A stretch of DNA of 64,000 bases, from NCBI GenBank assembly GCA_030549855.1, contig JAUQQP010000039.1, positions 40,866-104,865 of the forward strand, read 5' to 3'. A program made the translations under genes and the position numbers. This document shows positions 34,990 to 43,314 of the stretch, one piece after another (the first letter of the stretch is position 1; every line of letters starts with the position of its first letter). The notes beneath the pieces were generated by a model. That model ran no database searches. It was not told the DNA's origin and saw nothing but the letters and a program-made list of their open reading frames with translations. Origin of the DNA: Cyanobacteriota bacterium SRBZ.bins.94.201705. GTDB lineage: Bacteria; Cyanobacteriota; Cyanobacteriia; Cyanobacteriales; Cyanobacteriaceae.

Positions 34990-35749
34990 TAACTTTAACC
35001 CATCCGGTGGCCAAGTCTGACAAAATCTTTTCCCCTTTCTCCCTACTAGCCATAGTGGCGTCTCCTATTACCCCACTCTTACTAATCTCCCTTGTCAGCC
35101 AGGCAAAGGGAAACTTGCCCTCCAAAGATAACATAGTAGAAGCTATACTGGGATACTCCCTTACCGCCAACTCCATTTTGACCCATTCTGGTAACAAAGC
35201 CAACATCAAACTGGTTTCCGCATCCCCCCCATGAATCCCCCACTCCCTTTCTATAGGCGTCAGTAATTCATTGGTGACAGTGGCAACCCTCCAGGTAAAA
35301 AAAGGAAAAATGGCAAAGTCGGGGTACAACTGATGCAGGTCTCGGGCTACAATTTCTAATACCTGAGGTTGTCCACCATGGGAATTAAATAGTATCCACT
35401 TGCGAAAACCCGCCTTATATATACTCTTGCCTACCTCCATCAGCAGATTATAAAGAGTTTGGCCAGAAATAGAAATAGTGCCAGGAAAGCCATCATGTTC
35501 GTTGGATTTGCCATAATATATGGTAGGCAGGGCAAAAGCGGGAATTTCCGGTGGCAATAGACTCAATGCCTTACCCAACACCCCCTGGCTAATGGCAGCA
35601 TCTACTATTAATGGCAAATGATACCCGTGTTGTTCAATGGCGCCAAGGGGTTGAATTATTATTGTATTCTCTTTTTCCGCCAAAGTGGCAATTTCTCGCC
35701 AGGTGAGGTAGGCGAAAAAGCGTTGAGGTGGAATCCAGCCGTGAATCAT
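34952..35749 (-). CDS. Creatininase family amidohydrolase
   Basis: A 265-aa metal-dependent hydrolase. The family metal ligands are visible: LGAIEQHGYHLPLIVDAA (Glu, His, Asp), FNSHGG and the later HGGDAETS. The fold also covers mycofactocin MftE and FAPy deformylase, so the substrate is not certain; creatinine degradation is unlikely here. It lies on the opposite strand between sphS and phoU, splitting the phosphate cluster. It is followed upstream by hairpin repeats. Confidence 0.85.
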   Translation of the reverse strand: MIHGWIPPQRFFAYLTWREIATLAEKENTIIIQPLGAIEQHGYHLPLIVDAAISQGVLGKALSLLPPEIPAFALPTIYYGKSNEHDGFPGTISISGQTLYNLLMEVGKSIYKAGFRKWILFNSHGGQPQVLEIVARDLHQLYPDFAIFPFFTWRVATVTNELLTPIEREWGIHGGDAETSLMLALLPEWVKMELAVREYPSIASTMLSLEGKFPFAWLTREISKSGVIGDATMASREKGEKILSDLATGWVKVITEVYHFRLGNS

Positions 35750-35769
35750 GGTATTTAAAATTTAGTAGT

Positions 35770-35884
35770 GATAGGGCTTATGTCTATCCTAGAGATGGTG
35801 CTTGTCTGTATCCAAATTATCAGAAACAGGGCTTGTCTTCACCTGGGGGGGTGGAAACCAGAAGGCTTGTCTTTCTCCCTGGGA
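35770..35884. repeat. Four GGCTTGTC-core repeats
   Basis: Four units about 30-35 bp apart carry a GCTTGTCTT-like core: GATAG...CTATC stem (35770-35788), a weaker copy (35793-35812), CAGG...CCTG (35827-35844), and CCAG...CTGG with AGAA/TTCT inside (35859-35883). Only the core is shared; the arms differ but stay mostly complementary. They fill the gap between creatininase and phoU. Confidence 0.6.
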
Positions 35885-36001
35885 GGTAGGAGATATAGTA
35901 TATTCAATAACATTTCAAGTGTCTGCTTTCAGAGCTAAAATAGTATCTTAAAACCGGCAATGCTTCAACACTGATGATTTTAGCAAGAGGAAGTAAGCAA
36001 A

Positions 36002-36667
36002 GTGACACTATCACATCAACTCATCGGTGACGGCAATAGAATACAAAAAAACACCTGTGAGGTAGCCCAAGATGTATTACGCATGGGCGCCCTAGTGGAG
36101 GAATTATTCCGCTATAGTCACCAAGCCTTATTCCGGGGAGAATTAGACAGGGTTTCCCTCATTGTACAACAGGATAAAGAGGTAGATCGCTACTATCGAC
36201 AAATAGAAATGAGGTGTGCCACTATTCTAACTCTACAGGCCCCAGTGGCGCAAGAGTTGAGGATTATTAGTGCCTTTATGCAATTGGTGAGGGATTTGGA
36301 GAGAATTGGCGACTATGCCAAGGATTTGGGTAATATCGCCATCCGACTTACCCTCTATCCCCCACACCCCTGTATGCCAAAACTAGCAATGATGTCTCAA
36401 AAGGCACAGATAATGTTGGCTAAAGCCATGGTAGCACTTAGTGAACTGGATGGGGAAGCTGGCAAGAAAATCAAACTGTTGGATGACAGTGTGGATAGTG
36501 CCTACGACGAGCTATATCGTACTCTAGCACATCAACGAGATATTAAGGGAGTAGTTGAGCCAATTATTCTCCTTGCCTTGGCTACCCGCCACCTGGAAAG
36601 AATGGCTGACCATGCTACCAATATAGCTCAACGCGTATCTTACATCGTTACCGGCAACAGAGACTAG
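36002..36667 (+). CDS. phoU: Phosphate transport system regulator PhoU
   Basis: A 221-aa two-bundle helical protein. Each bundle repeats an E-x-x-x-D pattern that coordinates metal: LVRDLERIGDYAKDLGNIA in the first and TRHLERMADHATNIAQRVS in the second. Start is a GTG at 36002 preceded by AAGAGGAAGTAAGC. PhoU inhibits the SphS-type kinase when phosphate is plentiful. Its position after sphR-sphS supports that pairing. No Pst transporter genes are in the window. Confidence 0.93.
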   Translation: MTLSHQLIGDGNRIQKNTCEVAQDVLRMGALVEELFRYSHQALFRGELDRVSLIVQQDKEVDRYYRQIEMRCATILTLQAPVAQELRIISAFMQLVRDLERIGDYAKDLGNIAIRLTLYPPHPCMPKLAMMSQKAQIMLAKAMVALSELDGEAGKKIKLLDDSVDSAYDELYRTLAHQRDIKGVVEPIILLALATRHLERMADHATNIAQRVSYIVTGNRD

Positions 36668-37016
36668 ACACTAATGCTATAAATAAATTACCTTTTGCTA
36701 GATTTTATATTACAAAAATAATAAAAAAACGATAAAACCTCAACAAAAATGGTGGGGATTGTCCCACCTAAAACGTTTTAAGGATTTAGGATAAACTATA
36801 ATCCCACCACCGACTAACCCGGGAGAATAACCCGGGAAACGAAGCCTACCCCCTCATACCCGCCACAGGCACTAGTGTAAACACCTAGCCACTACTTGTT
36901 AGGCGATTTGGCCTATACACACGGAAGGCCCATCCTTCAGCTAGCACTATTATGTGTCAGAGGCCAATTTTTGTCAATGGGCAACCCCACCCAGAGACTC
37001 CCTGCCAACAATTGTG
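36668..37016. other. Intergenic region with hairpins, no gene seen
   Basis: 349 bp between phoU and the convergent oxidoreductase gene. It contains an A-rich stretch (36690-36750), the terminator described separately, and a hairpin made by two CCCGGG palindromes (36818-36823 and 36831-36836) around AGAATAA. On the minus strand this would lie in the 3' region of the oxidoreductase transcript. No open frame here is convincing. Confidence 0.6.
36744..36768 (-). terminator. Intrinsic terminator on the minus strand
   Basis: GGTGGG (36763-36768 read on the minus strand) pairs with CCCACC (36751-36757 region), loop ACAAT, followed by ATTTTTG. It could end the minus-strand transcript of the oxidoreductase gene. 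Confidence 0.6.
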
Positions 37017-38024
37017 TTAAACCGCAGAGAGAGAGGGAGGGATATTTTCCACCCATTTTCTGGGAGGAGACTGACGCCGAATATTACGCCAGATTTGAGT
37101 AGCAGCCAACGCACCATCCGCTACTGCTACCGCTACCTGATTTAACCCCTTCTTCAAGTCTCCCACTGCGAAAATCCGCTCATGACTAGTTTGACACATT
37201 TCGTTGGTAACTAGATTCTCACCATCCCACTGTAACCCCTTAATCCCCTTCAAATACTGATTATGATAAATTGAACCCATGTTGATTAAACCAGTAGTAG
37301 CCTCTACAAAAGTGCCATCTACTAACTCTACCCCCTTTAGTTTATGATTTTCCCCCACAAAACGGGCAATGGGCGCCTCGTAAAGGGGAAAACCATATTC
37401 TGCCAGTTTTCGCCTCATTTCCTCACTGACTTTACACAACCCATGGGTTAGCACAGAAATATAAGGGGTGAACCAGTTTAACACAAAGGCGGCGTTAATT
37501 TGTGACTCGTTGGCTACAATTAAAACAGATTTTTGATCCCACATGTCATACCCATCACAAATCATACATACGTGAAGGGTATAACCGGCATAGTCATACA
37601 CATTCTGCATGTCATCCAGCTGGGGAAGGATGTCAATAATGCCAGAGGCGGCAATGAGATACTTACTCCTAAAAACGGGATAAATACTGTTTTGTTTCCC
37701 TACTTTCACCTTCACCGCAAAAGTTTCCCCCTCGTCTACCACCTCTTCCACATACCCCCGCAGAAAATCTGCCCCCCATTCTATGGCTTGTTTGGTAGCA
37801 TGATTTAAAATCTCCCTCCCCGGCGTGGTAGGATCGATCCCAACATAATTCCTCAATTCTTGCATCCAAAAGGATCGACCCTTGCCTTTTTCTACTACTA
37901 AGCATTTTAAACCATAACGGGCCAAGTATATGGCCGCTGATAATCCCCCCATCCCACCACCAACTACAATGGCATCATAGATGGTATTCAGACGAGACTC
38001 TAAGTTTTTACTAGATAACTTCAT
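37017..38024 (-). CDS. Thioredoxin reductase-like flavoprotein without NADPH motif
   Basis: A 335-aa protein with the two-domain fold of bacterial thioredoxin reductase. FAD motif AIVVGGGMGGLSAAIYLARYG and redox Cys pair HVCMICDGYD (C153, C156) are intact. The second Rossmann loop, normally GGGxSAxEEA, reads VANESQINAAF (170-180), and the following HRRxxxR motif is replaced by THGLCKV, so NADPH binding looks lost. Cyanobacterial relatives of this kind, for example Synechocystis Slr0600, have been reported to use a second flavin or ferredoxin instead. Substrate unknown. It lies alone between phoU and cofG. Confidence 0.8.
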   Translation of the reverse strand: MKLSSKNLESRLNTIYDAIVVGGGMGGLSAAIYLARYGLKCLVVEKGKGRSFWMQELRNYVGIDPTTPGREILNHATKQAIEWGADFLRGYVEEVVDEGETFAVKVKVGKQNSIYPVFRSKYLIAASGIIDILPQLDDMQNVYDYAGYTLHVCMICDGYDMWDQKSVLIVANESQINAAFVLNWFTPYISVLTHGLCKVSEEMRRKLAEYGFPLYEAPIARFVGENHKLKGVELVDGTFVEATTGLINMGSIYHNQYLKGIKGLQWDGENLVTNEMCQTSHERIFAVGDLKKGLNQVAVAVADGALAATQIWRNIRRQSPPRKWVENIPPSLSAV

Positions 38025-38151
38025 CAGTCACCTCTTCCCAATCCAATCACAATATGACTATCCAATTCACCTTTTATCTTAACTAAAATCAGCAAACAGT
38101 CTTCCCCCTGTCAGTGGGAATAAATTGTCTAAAAGAAGCAAATTTTAGCCC

Positions 38152-38179
38152 TTGACAGGCCACTAGAATATGTTACACT
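38152..38179 (+). promoter_or_regulatory. Sigma70-type promoter of cofG
   Basis: TTGACA at 38152-38157 and TACACT at 38174-38179 are separated by 16 bp. This would start a transcript near 38187 with a leader of about 107 nt before the cofG ATG. Confidence 0.55.
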
Positions 38180-38294
38180 TGCCTGTAGTAATAACCGAGG
38201 AAATGGGCAGTTTGCCAGTAAAGGTGGAAAAGTTAACCCCTTCTGGAAGGAAGACAGGAAAACTGTTACAAGAGAATAGTAAAGCCAGTCTCTC

Positions 38295-39260
38295 ATGTCA
38301 CGGATTGTCACCTATAGTCCAGCATATACCATTGTTCCTACCTACGAGTGTTTCAACCGTTGTCTTTACTGTAATTTTCGAGTAGACGTTGGCAAGGCTT
38401 CCTGGTTGGAGATAGAAACTGCCAGGAAAATTCTTACCTCCCTCAAGGGTGTCACAGAGATTTTAATCCTCAGTGGCGAGATTCATCCTCTTTCCCCCCA
38501 ACGCCATCTATGGTTTCAAAGGATTTACGACTTGGCTTCCCTTGCCTTGTCTAGTGGCTTTTTTCCCCACACCAATGCGGGGGTATTAAGCTATGAGGAG
38601 ATGAGTAGGCTAAAACAAGTTAATTTTTCCCTTGGTTTAATGTTAGAACAAGTTGTTTCCTTGGATGTCCATAAATACGCCCCTACTAAGAAACCAGAAT
38701 TGAGAATACAACAACTACAATGGGCTGGATCCCTTAAAATTCCTTTCACTACAGGCATTTTATTGGGCCTTGGCGAAACGATTCAGGACTGTTATGACAG
38801 TTTAAGGGTAATTGCCTCGATTCATCAAAAATGGGGGCACATCCAGGAAGTCATAATACAACCTTATCAACCAGGCAAGCAGGAAATATATAAAGGCAAG
38901 CCTGTTGGCAAGGAGGAAATCCTAGAAGTGGTAGCCATGGCAAGAAAAATCCTCCCCCCCGATGTTACCATCCAACTCCCCCCTAACCTAATTTCTGACA
39001 AGCAACTCCTCTTAGAAGCATTACAACTAGGGGTAAGAGACTTGGGGGGTATTGTGGCAAAGGATGAAGTTAACCCCGACTACCCCCATGAGGATATAAC
39101 TTTTCTGAAAAATTTTTTACGAGAAAATGGGTGGCAATTAAAACCCCGTCTCCCCGTCTACCCCCAATACTATTCCTGGTTACCCCCCCACCTTCAGATG
39201 CTTATCCAAGACTTTCTCTCTCAACACCAGGATTATATTCGTCACCCCCCAACATCATAA
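38295..39260 (+). CDS. cofG: FO synthase subunit CofG (radical SAM)
   Basis: A 321-aa radical SAM enzyme that, with CofH, joins a pyrimidine and a tyrosine fragment to make the deazaflavin F0. The cluster motif is CFNRCLYC (C19, C23, C26). Later blocks are GEIHPLSPQR (a GE motif) and TTGILLGLGE. F0 serves as the antenna of some cyanobacterial photolyases. cofH is not adjacent, as is usual in cyanobacteria, where the two halves are separate. A promoter is visible upstream. Confidence 0.92.
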   Translation: MSRIVTYSPAYTIVPTYECFNRCLYCNFRVDVGKASWLEIETARKILTSLKGVTEILILSGEIHPLSPQRHLWFQRIYDLASLALSSGFFPHTNAGVLSYEEMSRLKQVNFSLGLMLEQVVSLDVHKYAPTKKPELRIQQLQWAGSLKIPFTTGILLGLGETIQDCYDSLRVIASIHQKWGHIQEVIIQPYQPGKQEIYKGKPVGKEEILEVVAMARKILPPDVTIQLPPNLISDKQLLLEALQLGVRDLGGIVAKDEVNPDYPHEDITFLKNFLRENGWQLKPRLPVYPQYYSWLPPHLQMLIQDFLSQHQDYIRHPPTS

Positions 39261-39352
39261 ATCCCTGCCTACCGGTTTTCTTTCCCCCTTTTTTCCCCCC
39301 TCGTCATCCCTGTCTCCACAACTTCGCTAATCTCAGTTGTTTATCCCCAAAA

Positions 39353-39913
39353 TTAGCTAAGATGTTCAAACAGGATTTTAAACCCTATCCCAATCAAAAC
39401 TAAACCCCCCACTGCCTCTGCCTGTCTCTCAAACAGATGCCCAAATTTCCCCCCCAAAAATACGCCAGTGAAACAAATAAGAAAAGTAATTATGCCAATT
39501 ATTATAGACACATAAACCACAGACACCTGGATAACCGATAACCCTAAGCCTACAGCCAAAGCATCAATACTGGTGGCTATTGACAAGGTGAGTAAAACAT
39601 AAAGATTGCGAAAGTCTATGCCTTCGTCTTCCTCCCCCTCCTCGGTGAAGGATTCATACACCATTTTCCCCCCAATAAAACCTAATAAGGCAAAGGCTAC
39701 CCAGTGGTCAAAACTAATGATAAAATCACGAATGGTTAATCCCAATGTCCAACCCACAATCGGCATCAAAAACTGAAAGCCACCAAAAAAAGTACCTATG
39801 GTAGCCGCATCTTTGAAGGTAACTTTTTTTAGGGAAATCCCGCCACCAACGGAGACGGCAAAGGCATCCATTGCTAAGCCTACAGCGGTAAGAAAAATAG
39901 TAATTAAATCCAT
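39353..39913 (-). CDS. mntP: Manganese efflux pump MntP
   Basis: A 186-aa six-helix exporter of the MntP/YebN family. The duplicated signature is visible: GLAMDAFAVSVGGGI in the first half and TSIDALAVGLGLSV in the second, each with the acidic residue needed for Mn(II). It would protect against manganese excess, relevant for a photosynthetic cell with a high Mn quota. It is 8 bp after the S4-domain gene on the same strand, so co-transcribed. No yybP-ykoY-type riboswitch was seen. Confidence 0.92.
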   Translation of the reverse strand: MDLITIFLTAVGLAMDAFAVSVGGGISLKKVTFKDAATIGTFFGGFQFLMPIVGWTLGLTIRDFIISFDHWVAFALLGFIGGKMVYESFTEEGEEDEGIDFRNLYVLLTLSIATSIDALAVGLGLSVIQVSVVYVSIIIGIITFLICFTGVFLGGKFGHLFERQAEAVGGLVLIGIGFKILFEHLS

Positions 39914-39921
39914 GGGAAAAT

Positions 39922-40701
39922 CTAAACAAAGCGCGTTAGACTAATGCGATAACGTTCTTTTTTGGTTACCTCGATATTGTCTATCTGTAGTCTACCTTTA
40001 CCACGAAAGGAGACTAAATCACCTACCTTCAGATTATAACTGGGCTGAGTCACTTCTTTCCAATTTACCCTCACATCCCCATTGACAATAGCCTCCGCCA
40101 TTTTACTACGGGAGATGCCAAAACCGAAAGAGGCAACCGCATCCAAACGACAAGACGCCTCCACTGTCGTCATAGTTTTTGTCTTTGGTGGCGAAACCTT
40201 CAATTGAGACAATTCTATTGTACTAACTGTTACAGGTACACTACGCACCCTAGTCAAGGAAGTCTCTAGAAATTCGGCAATTTCTGGAGTGACAATTACT
40301 TGTGCCCCTCTTTCCCCTAAAACAATAATATCACCTACTTTGTCTCTTACTATGCCAGTGGCTAGAATAGCACCCAGAAAGTCCCGATGGGTAGCGGTGT
40401 CAAACAGAAAATTACCAGCAATATCTAAAGCTGCTAGGGGAATCTGACTTATATCTGCCTCCATCTCCTGTCTAAAGATTCCTATCCTCTGTCTTTCGGC
40501 AGTGGCATAACCCCCCCAACTGATAAGTTTTACCTCTGTTAGTTTAGAAAACAGTCTTTCAATTTCAGCTAAGACAGCGGGAGAGACAAAATCCGTAATG
40601 ACTAACTCCCAAGTTTTAAGTGCCTTTTCAGCCTTATCCAGAATTTTAGCAACCTCCTCCCTATTTTCTACTCTTTTTAACAATTCTTCTCTTGGTAACA
40701 T
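39922..40701 (-). CDS. Photosystem II S4 domain protein (YlmH-like)
   Basis: A 259-aa protein with an N-terminal YlmH-type region (about 1-175) and a C-terminal S4 RNA-binding domain (about 180-245: SCRLDAVASFGFGISRSKMAEAI, given by its ends, then GDVRVNW and KVGDLVSFRGKG). The name photosystem II S4 protein comes from cyanobacterial annotation; the molecular role is unproven, and the Bacillus relative is linked to ribosome rescue and cell division. It is followed by mntP on the same strand. Confidence 0.88.
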   Translation of the reverse strand: MLPREELLKRVENREEVAKILDKAEKALKTWELVITDFVSPAVLAEIERLFSKLTEVKLISWGGYATAERQRIGIFRQEMEADISQIPLAALDIAGNFLFDTATHRDFLGAILATGIVRDKVGDIIVLGERGAQVIVTPEIAEFLETSLTRVRSVPVTVSTIELSQLKVSPPKTKTMTTVEASCRLDAVASFGFGISRSKMAEAIVNGDVRVNWKEVTQPSYNLKVGDLVSFRGKGRLQIDNIEVTKKERYRISLTRFV

Positions 40702-40883
40702 CCACTCTCCCTCGTTTTCTCCTTGCTTACTATACGCCTATATACGATTATGACACTTTATGACTGTCTATACCCACTGACAAAGGCTTCCGGCTAATGG
40801 GAGTGGAAGTGTAACATTTTCTGTTAAGATGTGGAAAACAAGTCCACCAATTACAGCCTTTCAAGGAATAACTAAAATACTAG

Positions 40884-41912
40884 ATGTTCGGACTGATAGG
40901 CCATTTAACCAATCTAGAGCATGCTATTAGGGTAGCAGAAAAATTGGGCTATTCTCAATATGCTAACGAAGGATTCGAGTTTTGGTGTTCCGCACCACCG
41001 GTTTTGTTAGAAAGATTTGAGGTAAAAAGTGTCACCGGCGAGGTGATTCAAGGTTGTTATATAGAATCATGCTTTCTCCCAGAAATGCTAGACAGCCGTC
41101 GGATTAAGACAGCTATCAGGAAAATCCTTAATGCCATGGCATTGGCACAAAAACACAATATCCATATTACTGCCCTAGGTGGTTTTTCCTCCATCATCTT
41201 TGAGGAATTCAACCTCAAGGAAAATAAACAAGTGAGAAATGTGGAATTAGACTTCCAAAGGTTTACAACTGGCAACACCCACACCGCTTATATTATCTGT
41301 CGCCAAATAGAATTAGCCTCTGCCAAACTGGGAATAGACTTAGACAAGGCTACCGTCGCCGTTTGTGGTGCAACCGGTGATATTGGTAGTGCGGTATGTC
41401 GTTGGTTGAATCAGAAGACACAGGTGGGGGATTTGCTGCTAATTGCCAGGAATCGTGAGCGTTTGGAAAATTTACAATCAGACTTAGGTAGAGGAAAAAT
41501 CATGTCATTGGATACCGCTTTACCCCTAGCAGATATAGTCGTCTGGGTGGCGAGTATGCCTAAGGGATTACAACTGTCGCCAGATATTTTCAAAAAACCC
41601 TGTTTGTTGATTGACGGGGGTTATCCCAAAAATCTCGCCTCCAAAATAGAACATCCCGATATTAAAGTGTTAAATGGAGGCATAGTAGAACATTCTCTTG
41701 ATATTAATTGGACTATCATGGAAATTGTGGAGATGGAAATTCCCAGTCGCCAGATGTTTGCCTGTTTTGCAGAAGCCATGTTATTAGACTTTGAAAAATG
41801 GCATACCAACTTTTCTTGGGGACGAAATCAAATTACAGTAGAAAAGATGGAGAAAATCGGTAAAGCTTCCCTCAAACACGGCTTTCAACCTCTTTTGACT
41901 TTTGCTAGTTAA
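40884..41912 (+). CDS. aar: Long-chain acyl-ACP reductase
   Basis: A 342-aa enzyme that reduces fatty acyl-ACP to the aldehyde used for alkane synthesis. It starts [14 protein letters not shown], has the NADPH-binding loop [16 protein letters not shown] near residue 160, and C294 in [10 protein letters not shown] matches the catalytic Cys of the Synechococcus enzyme. The C-terminus LKHGFQPLL is also typical. In most cyanobacteria the aldehyde-deformylating oxygenase gene lies directly upstream on the same strand; here the upstream gene is an S4 protein on the other strand and no ado is in the window. Confidence 0.95.
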   Translation: MFGLIGHLTNLEHAIRVAEKLGYSQYANEGFEFWCSAPPVLLERFEVKSVTGEVIQGCYIESCFLPEMLDSRRIKTAIRKILNAMALAQKHNIHITALGGFSSIIFEEFNLKENKQVRNVELDFQRFTTGNTHTAYIICRQIELASAKLGIDLDKATVAVCGATGDIGSAVCRWLNQKTQVGDLLLIARNRERLENLQSDLGRGKIMSLDTALPLADIVVWVASMPKGLQLSPDIFKKPCLLIDGGYPKNLASKIEHPDIKVLNGGIVEHSLDINWTIMEIVEMEIPSRQMFACFAEAMLLDFEKWHTNFSWGRNQITVEKMEKIGKASLKHGFQPLLTFAS

Positions 41913-41986
41913 ACTTATGTAGTTTACTGTGGGGATATTCTCTGTTTTCTGAGAATCTTTTCCCCCAAAATTTCTCTAATACGGCC

Positions 41987-42790
41987 ATGGATAGATTTGC
42001 TAGTTTCTCCTTGCGATTGTTTGCCTTTCTTGTTTCCCTTCTGGGTTTAGTCATTGTTTTATTGCCCTTTGTTTTTGTGGTTTATACCTCCCTGTTTGGG
42101 GCGGAAATAAATCCTCACTTTACGTGGCGTTATTATCAACAAGCCTGGAAAATAGGCAATTTCCCTCTCGCCTTTAGCAATTCGGCGCTAGTGGCATTTT
42201 CCTGTGTTTTGACCCAAGTTTTAACCTCTTCCTTGGCTGGTTATGCTTTAGCCAGGATTAGTTTTAGGGGTAAAAATTTTATACTACTCCTGATAGTCTC
42301 CACTCTTATTATCCCCTTTCAAGTACTAGTAATACCTATATTTTTACTCCTGAAAATTGGCAACTTGCTTAACACCTACTGGGCATTAATTTTACCATCA
42401 GCTGCCAGTGGCTTCGGCATATTTTTTATGCGTCAATACTTCCTATCACTGCCGATAGAATTAGAAGAGGCGGCAATATTAGATGGCGCCAATGCTTGGC
42501 AAATAATTTGGGAAATTCTCCTTCCCCTGGCTAAACCCGCAGTCATTACCCTCTCTCTTTTTACCTTTATCGGCGAGTGGAATGACTTATTTAAACCTCT
42601 GGTATTCACCAACAACCCAAAACTAATGACAGTGCAACTAGCCCTAGCTAGTTTCCAAGAACAGTTTACCAGTAATTGGTCACTGCTAATGGCGGCAGTG
42701 GTAATTGCTACCCTCCCTGTAATTATTCTCTTCATTATAGGACAAAAACAGTTTATTCAAGGCATCAGCAGTACAGGTATAAAAAACTAG
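41987..42790 (+). CDS. Carbohydrate ABC transporter permease (MalG type)
   Basis: A 267-aa inner-membrane permease. Six helices are visible, starting FLVSLLGLVIVLLPFVFVVY. The EAA loop for ATPase coupling is EEAAILDGANAWQIIWEILLPLAKPA (given here by its ends EEAAILDGA and LLPLAKPA). The lipid-facing second half matches MalG/LacG. Solute-binding protein, second permease and ATPase are not adjacent, so it works with partners elsewhere. The following STAS gene is 76 bp away. Confidence 0.87.
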   Translation: MDRFASFSLRLFAFLVSLLGLVIVLLPFVFVVYTSLFGAEINPHFTWRYYQQAWKIGNFPLAFSNSALVAFSCVLTQVLTSSLAGYALARISFRGKNFILLLIVSTLIIPFQVLVIPIFLLLKIGNLLNTYWALILPSAASGFGIFFMRQYFLSLPIELEEAAILDGANAWQIIWEILLPLAKPAVITLSLFTFIGEWNDLFKPLVFTNNPKLMTVQLALASFQEQFTSNWSLLMAAVVIATLPVIILFIIGQKQFIQGISSTGIKN

Positions 42791-42866
42791 ACTTTATTCC
42801 TCACACTCCCACTAATGAGTTAGAATAATAATTGTTGTTTCCAGTGAGAGGAATATCCAACCATCT

Positions 42867-43187
42867 ATGTTACCCCAAGTAAAAGTCCTGCGCCCAGAAG
42901 GAATGCTTGATGCCAGCAAATCCACACAGTTTCGCCAACAGATTAAAGACATAATTAACGAGGGCACCCGTTATATTTTGATAGACTTAAAAAAGGTTAA
43001 TTTTATAGACAGTTCAGGGTTAGGCGCCCTAGTTTTAGCCCTAAAAATGGTCAAAGAGAAAGGAGGAAAATTGTTTTTAATGTCTTTGAATGAACAGGTA
43101 AAAATGTTATTTGAATTGACGAATACAGGACATCTGTTTGAGGTAATAAACGACGAATCAGAATTAGCCGCAAAAATAAAGGCCTAG
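42867..43187 (+). CDS. STAS domain protein, anti-sigma factor antagonist-like
   Basis: A 106-aa SpoIIAA-type STAS protein. FIDSSGLGALVLALKM contains the conserved Ser that is phosphorylated by the cognate kinase in partner-switching pathways. The rest, from GMLDASKSTQFRQQI to the C-terminal LFEVINDE, fits the family. No kinase or phosphatase of the Rsb type is adjacent. A role in stress or phosphorylation signalling is inferred from the family. Confidence 0.88.
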   Translation: MLPQVKVLRPEGMLDASKSTQFRQQIKDIINEGTRYILIDLKKVNFIDSSGLGALVLALKMVKEKGGKLFLMSLNEQVKMLFELTNTGHLFEVINDESELAAKIKA

Positions 43188-43314
43188 TACCAGAATTTTA
43201 ACTGCCCTCCTAACAGGGATTCTAACAAATAATTCCCCCACCGGGTCTGATTTTTTCTGCCTGGGGTTAAAATGGGGTAGGATTGTATCGAAGTGTAAAG
43301 GAATATTAAAAAGC

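Noticed and set aside
36896..37145. Short frames after phoU
   Set aside because: They overlap the end of the minus-strand oxidoreductase and the hairpin region, with no family match.
38170..38385. Short frame overlapping the cofG start
   Set aside because: Its ATG lies inside the presumed -10 region and its second half overlaps cofG in another frame.
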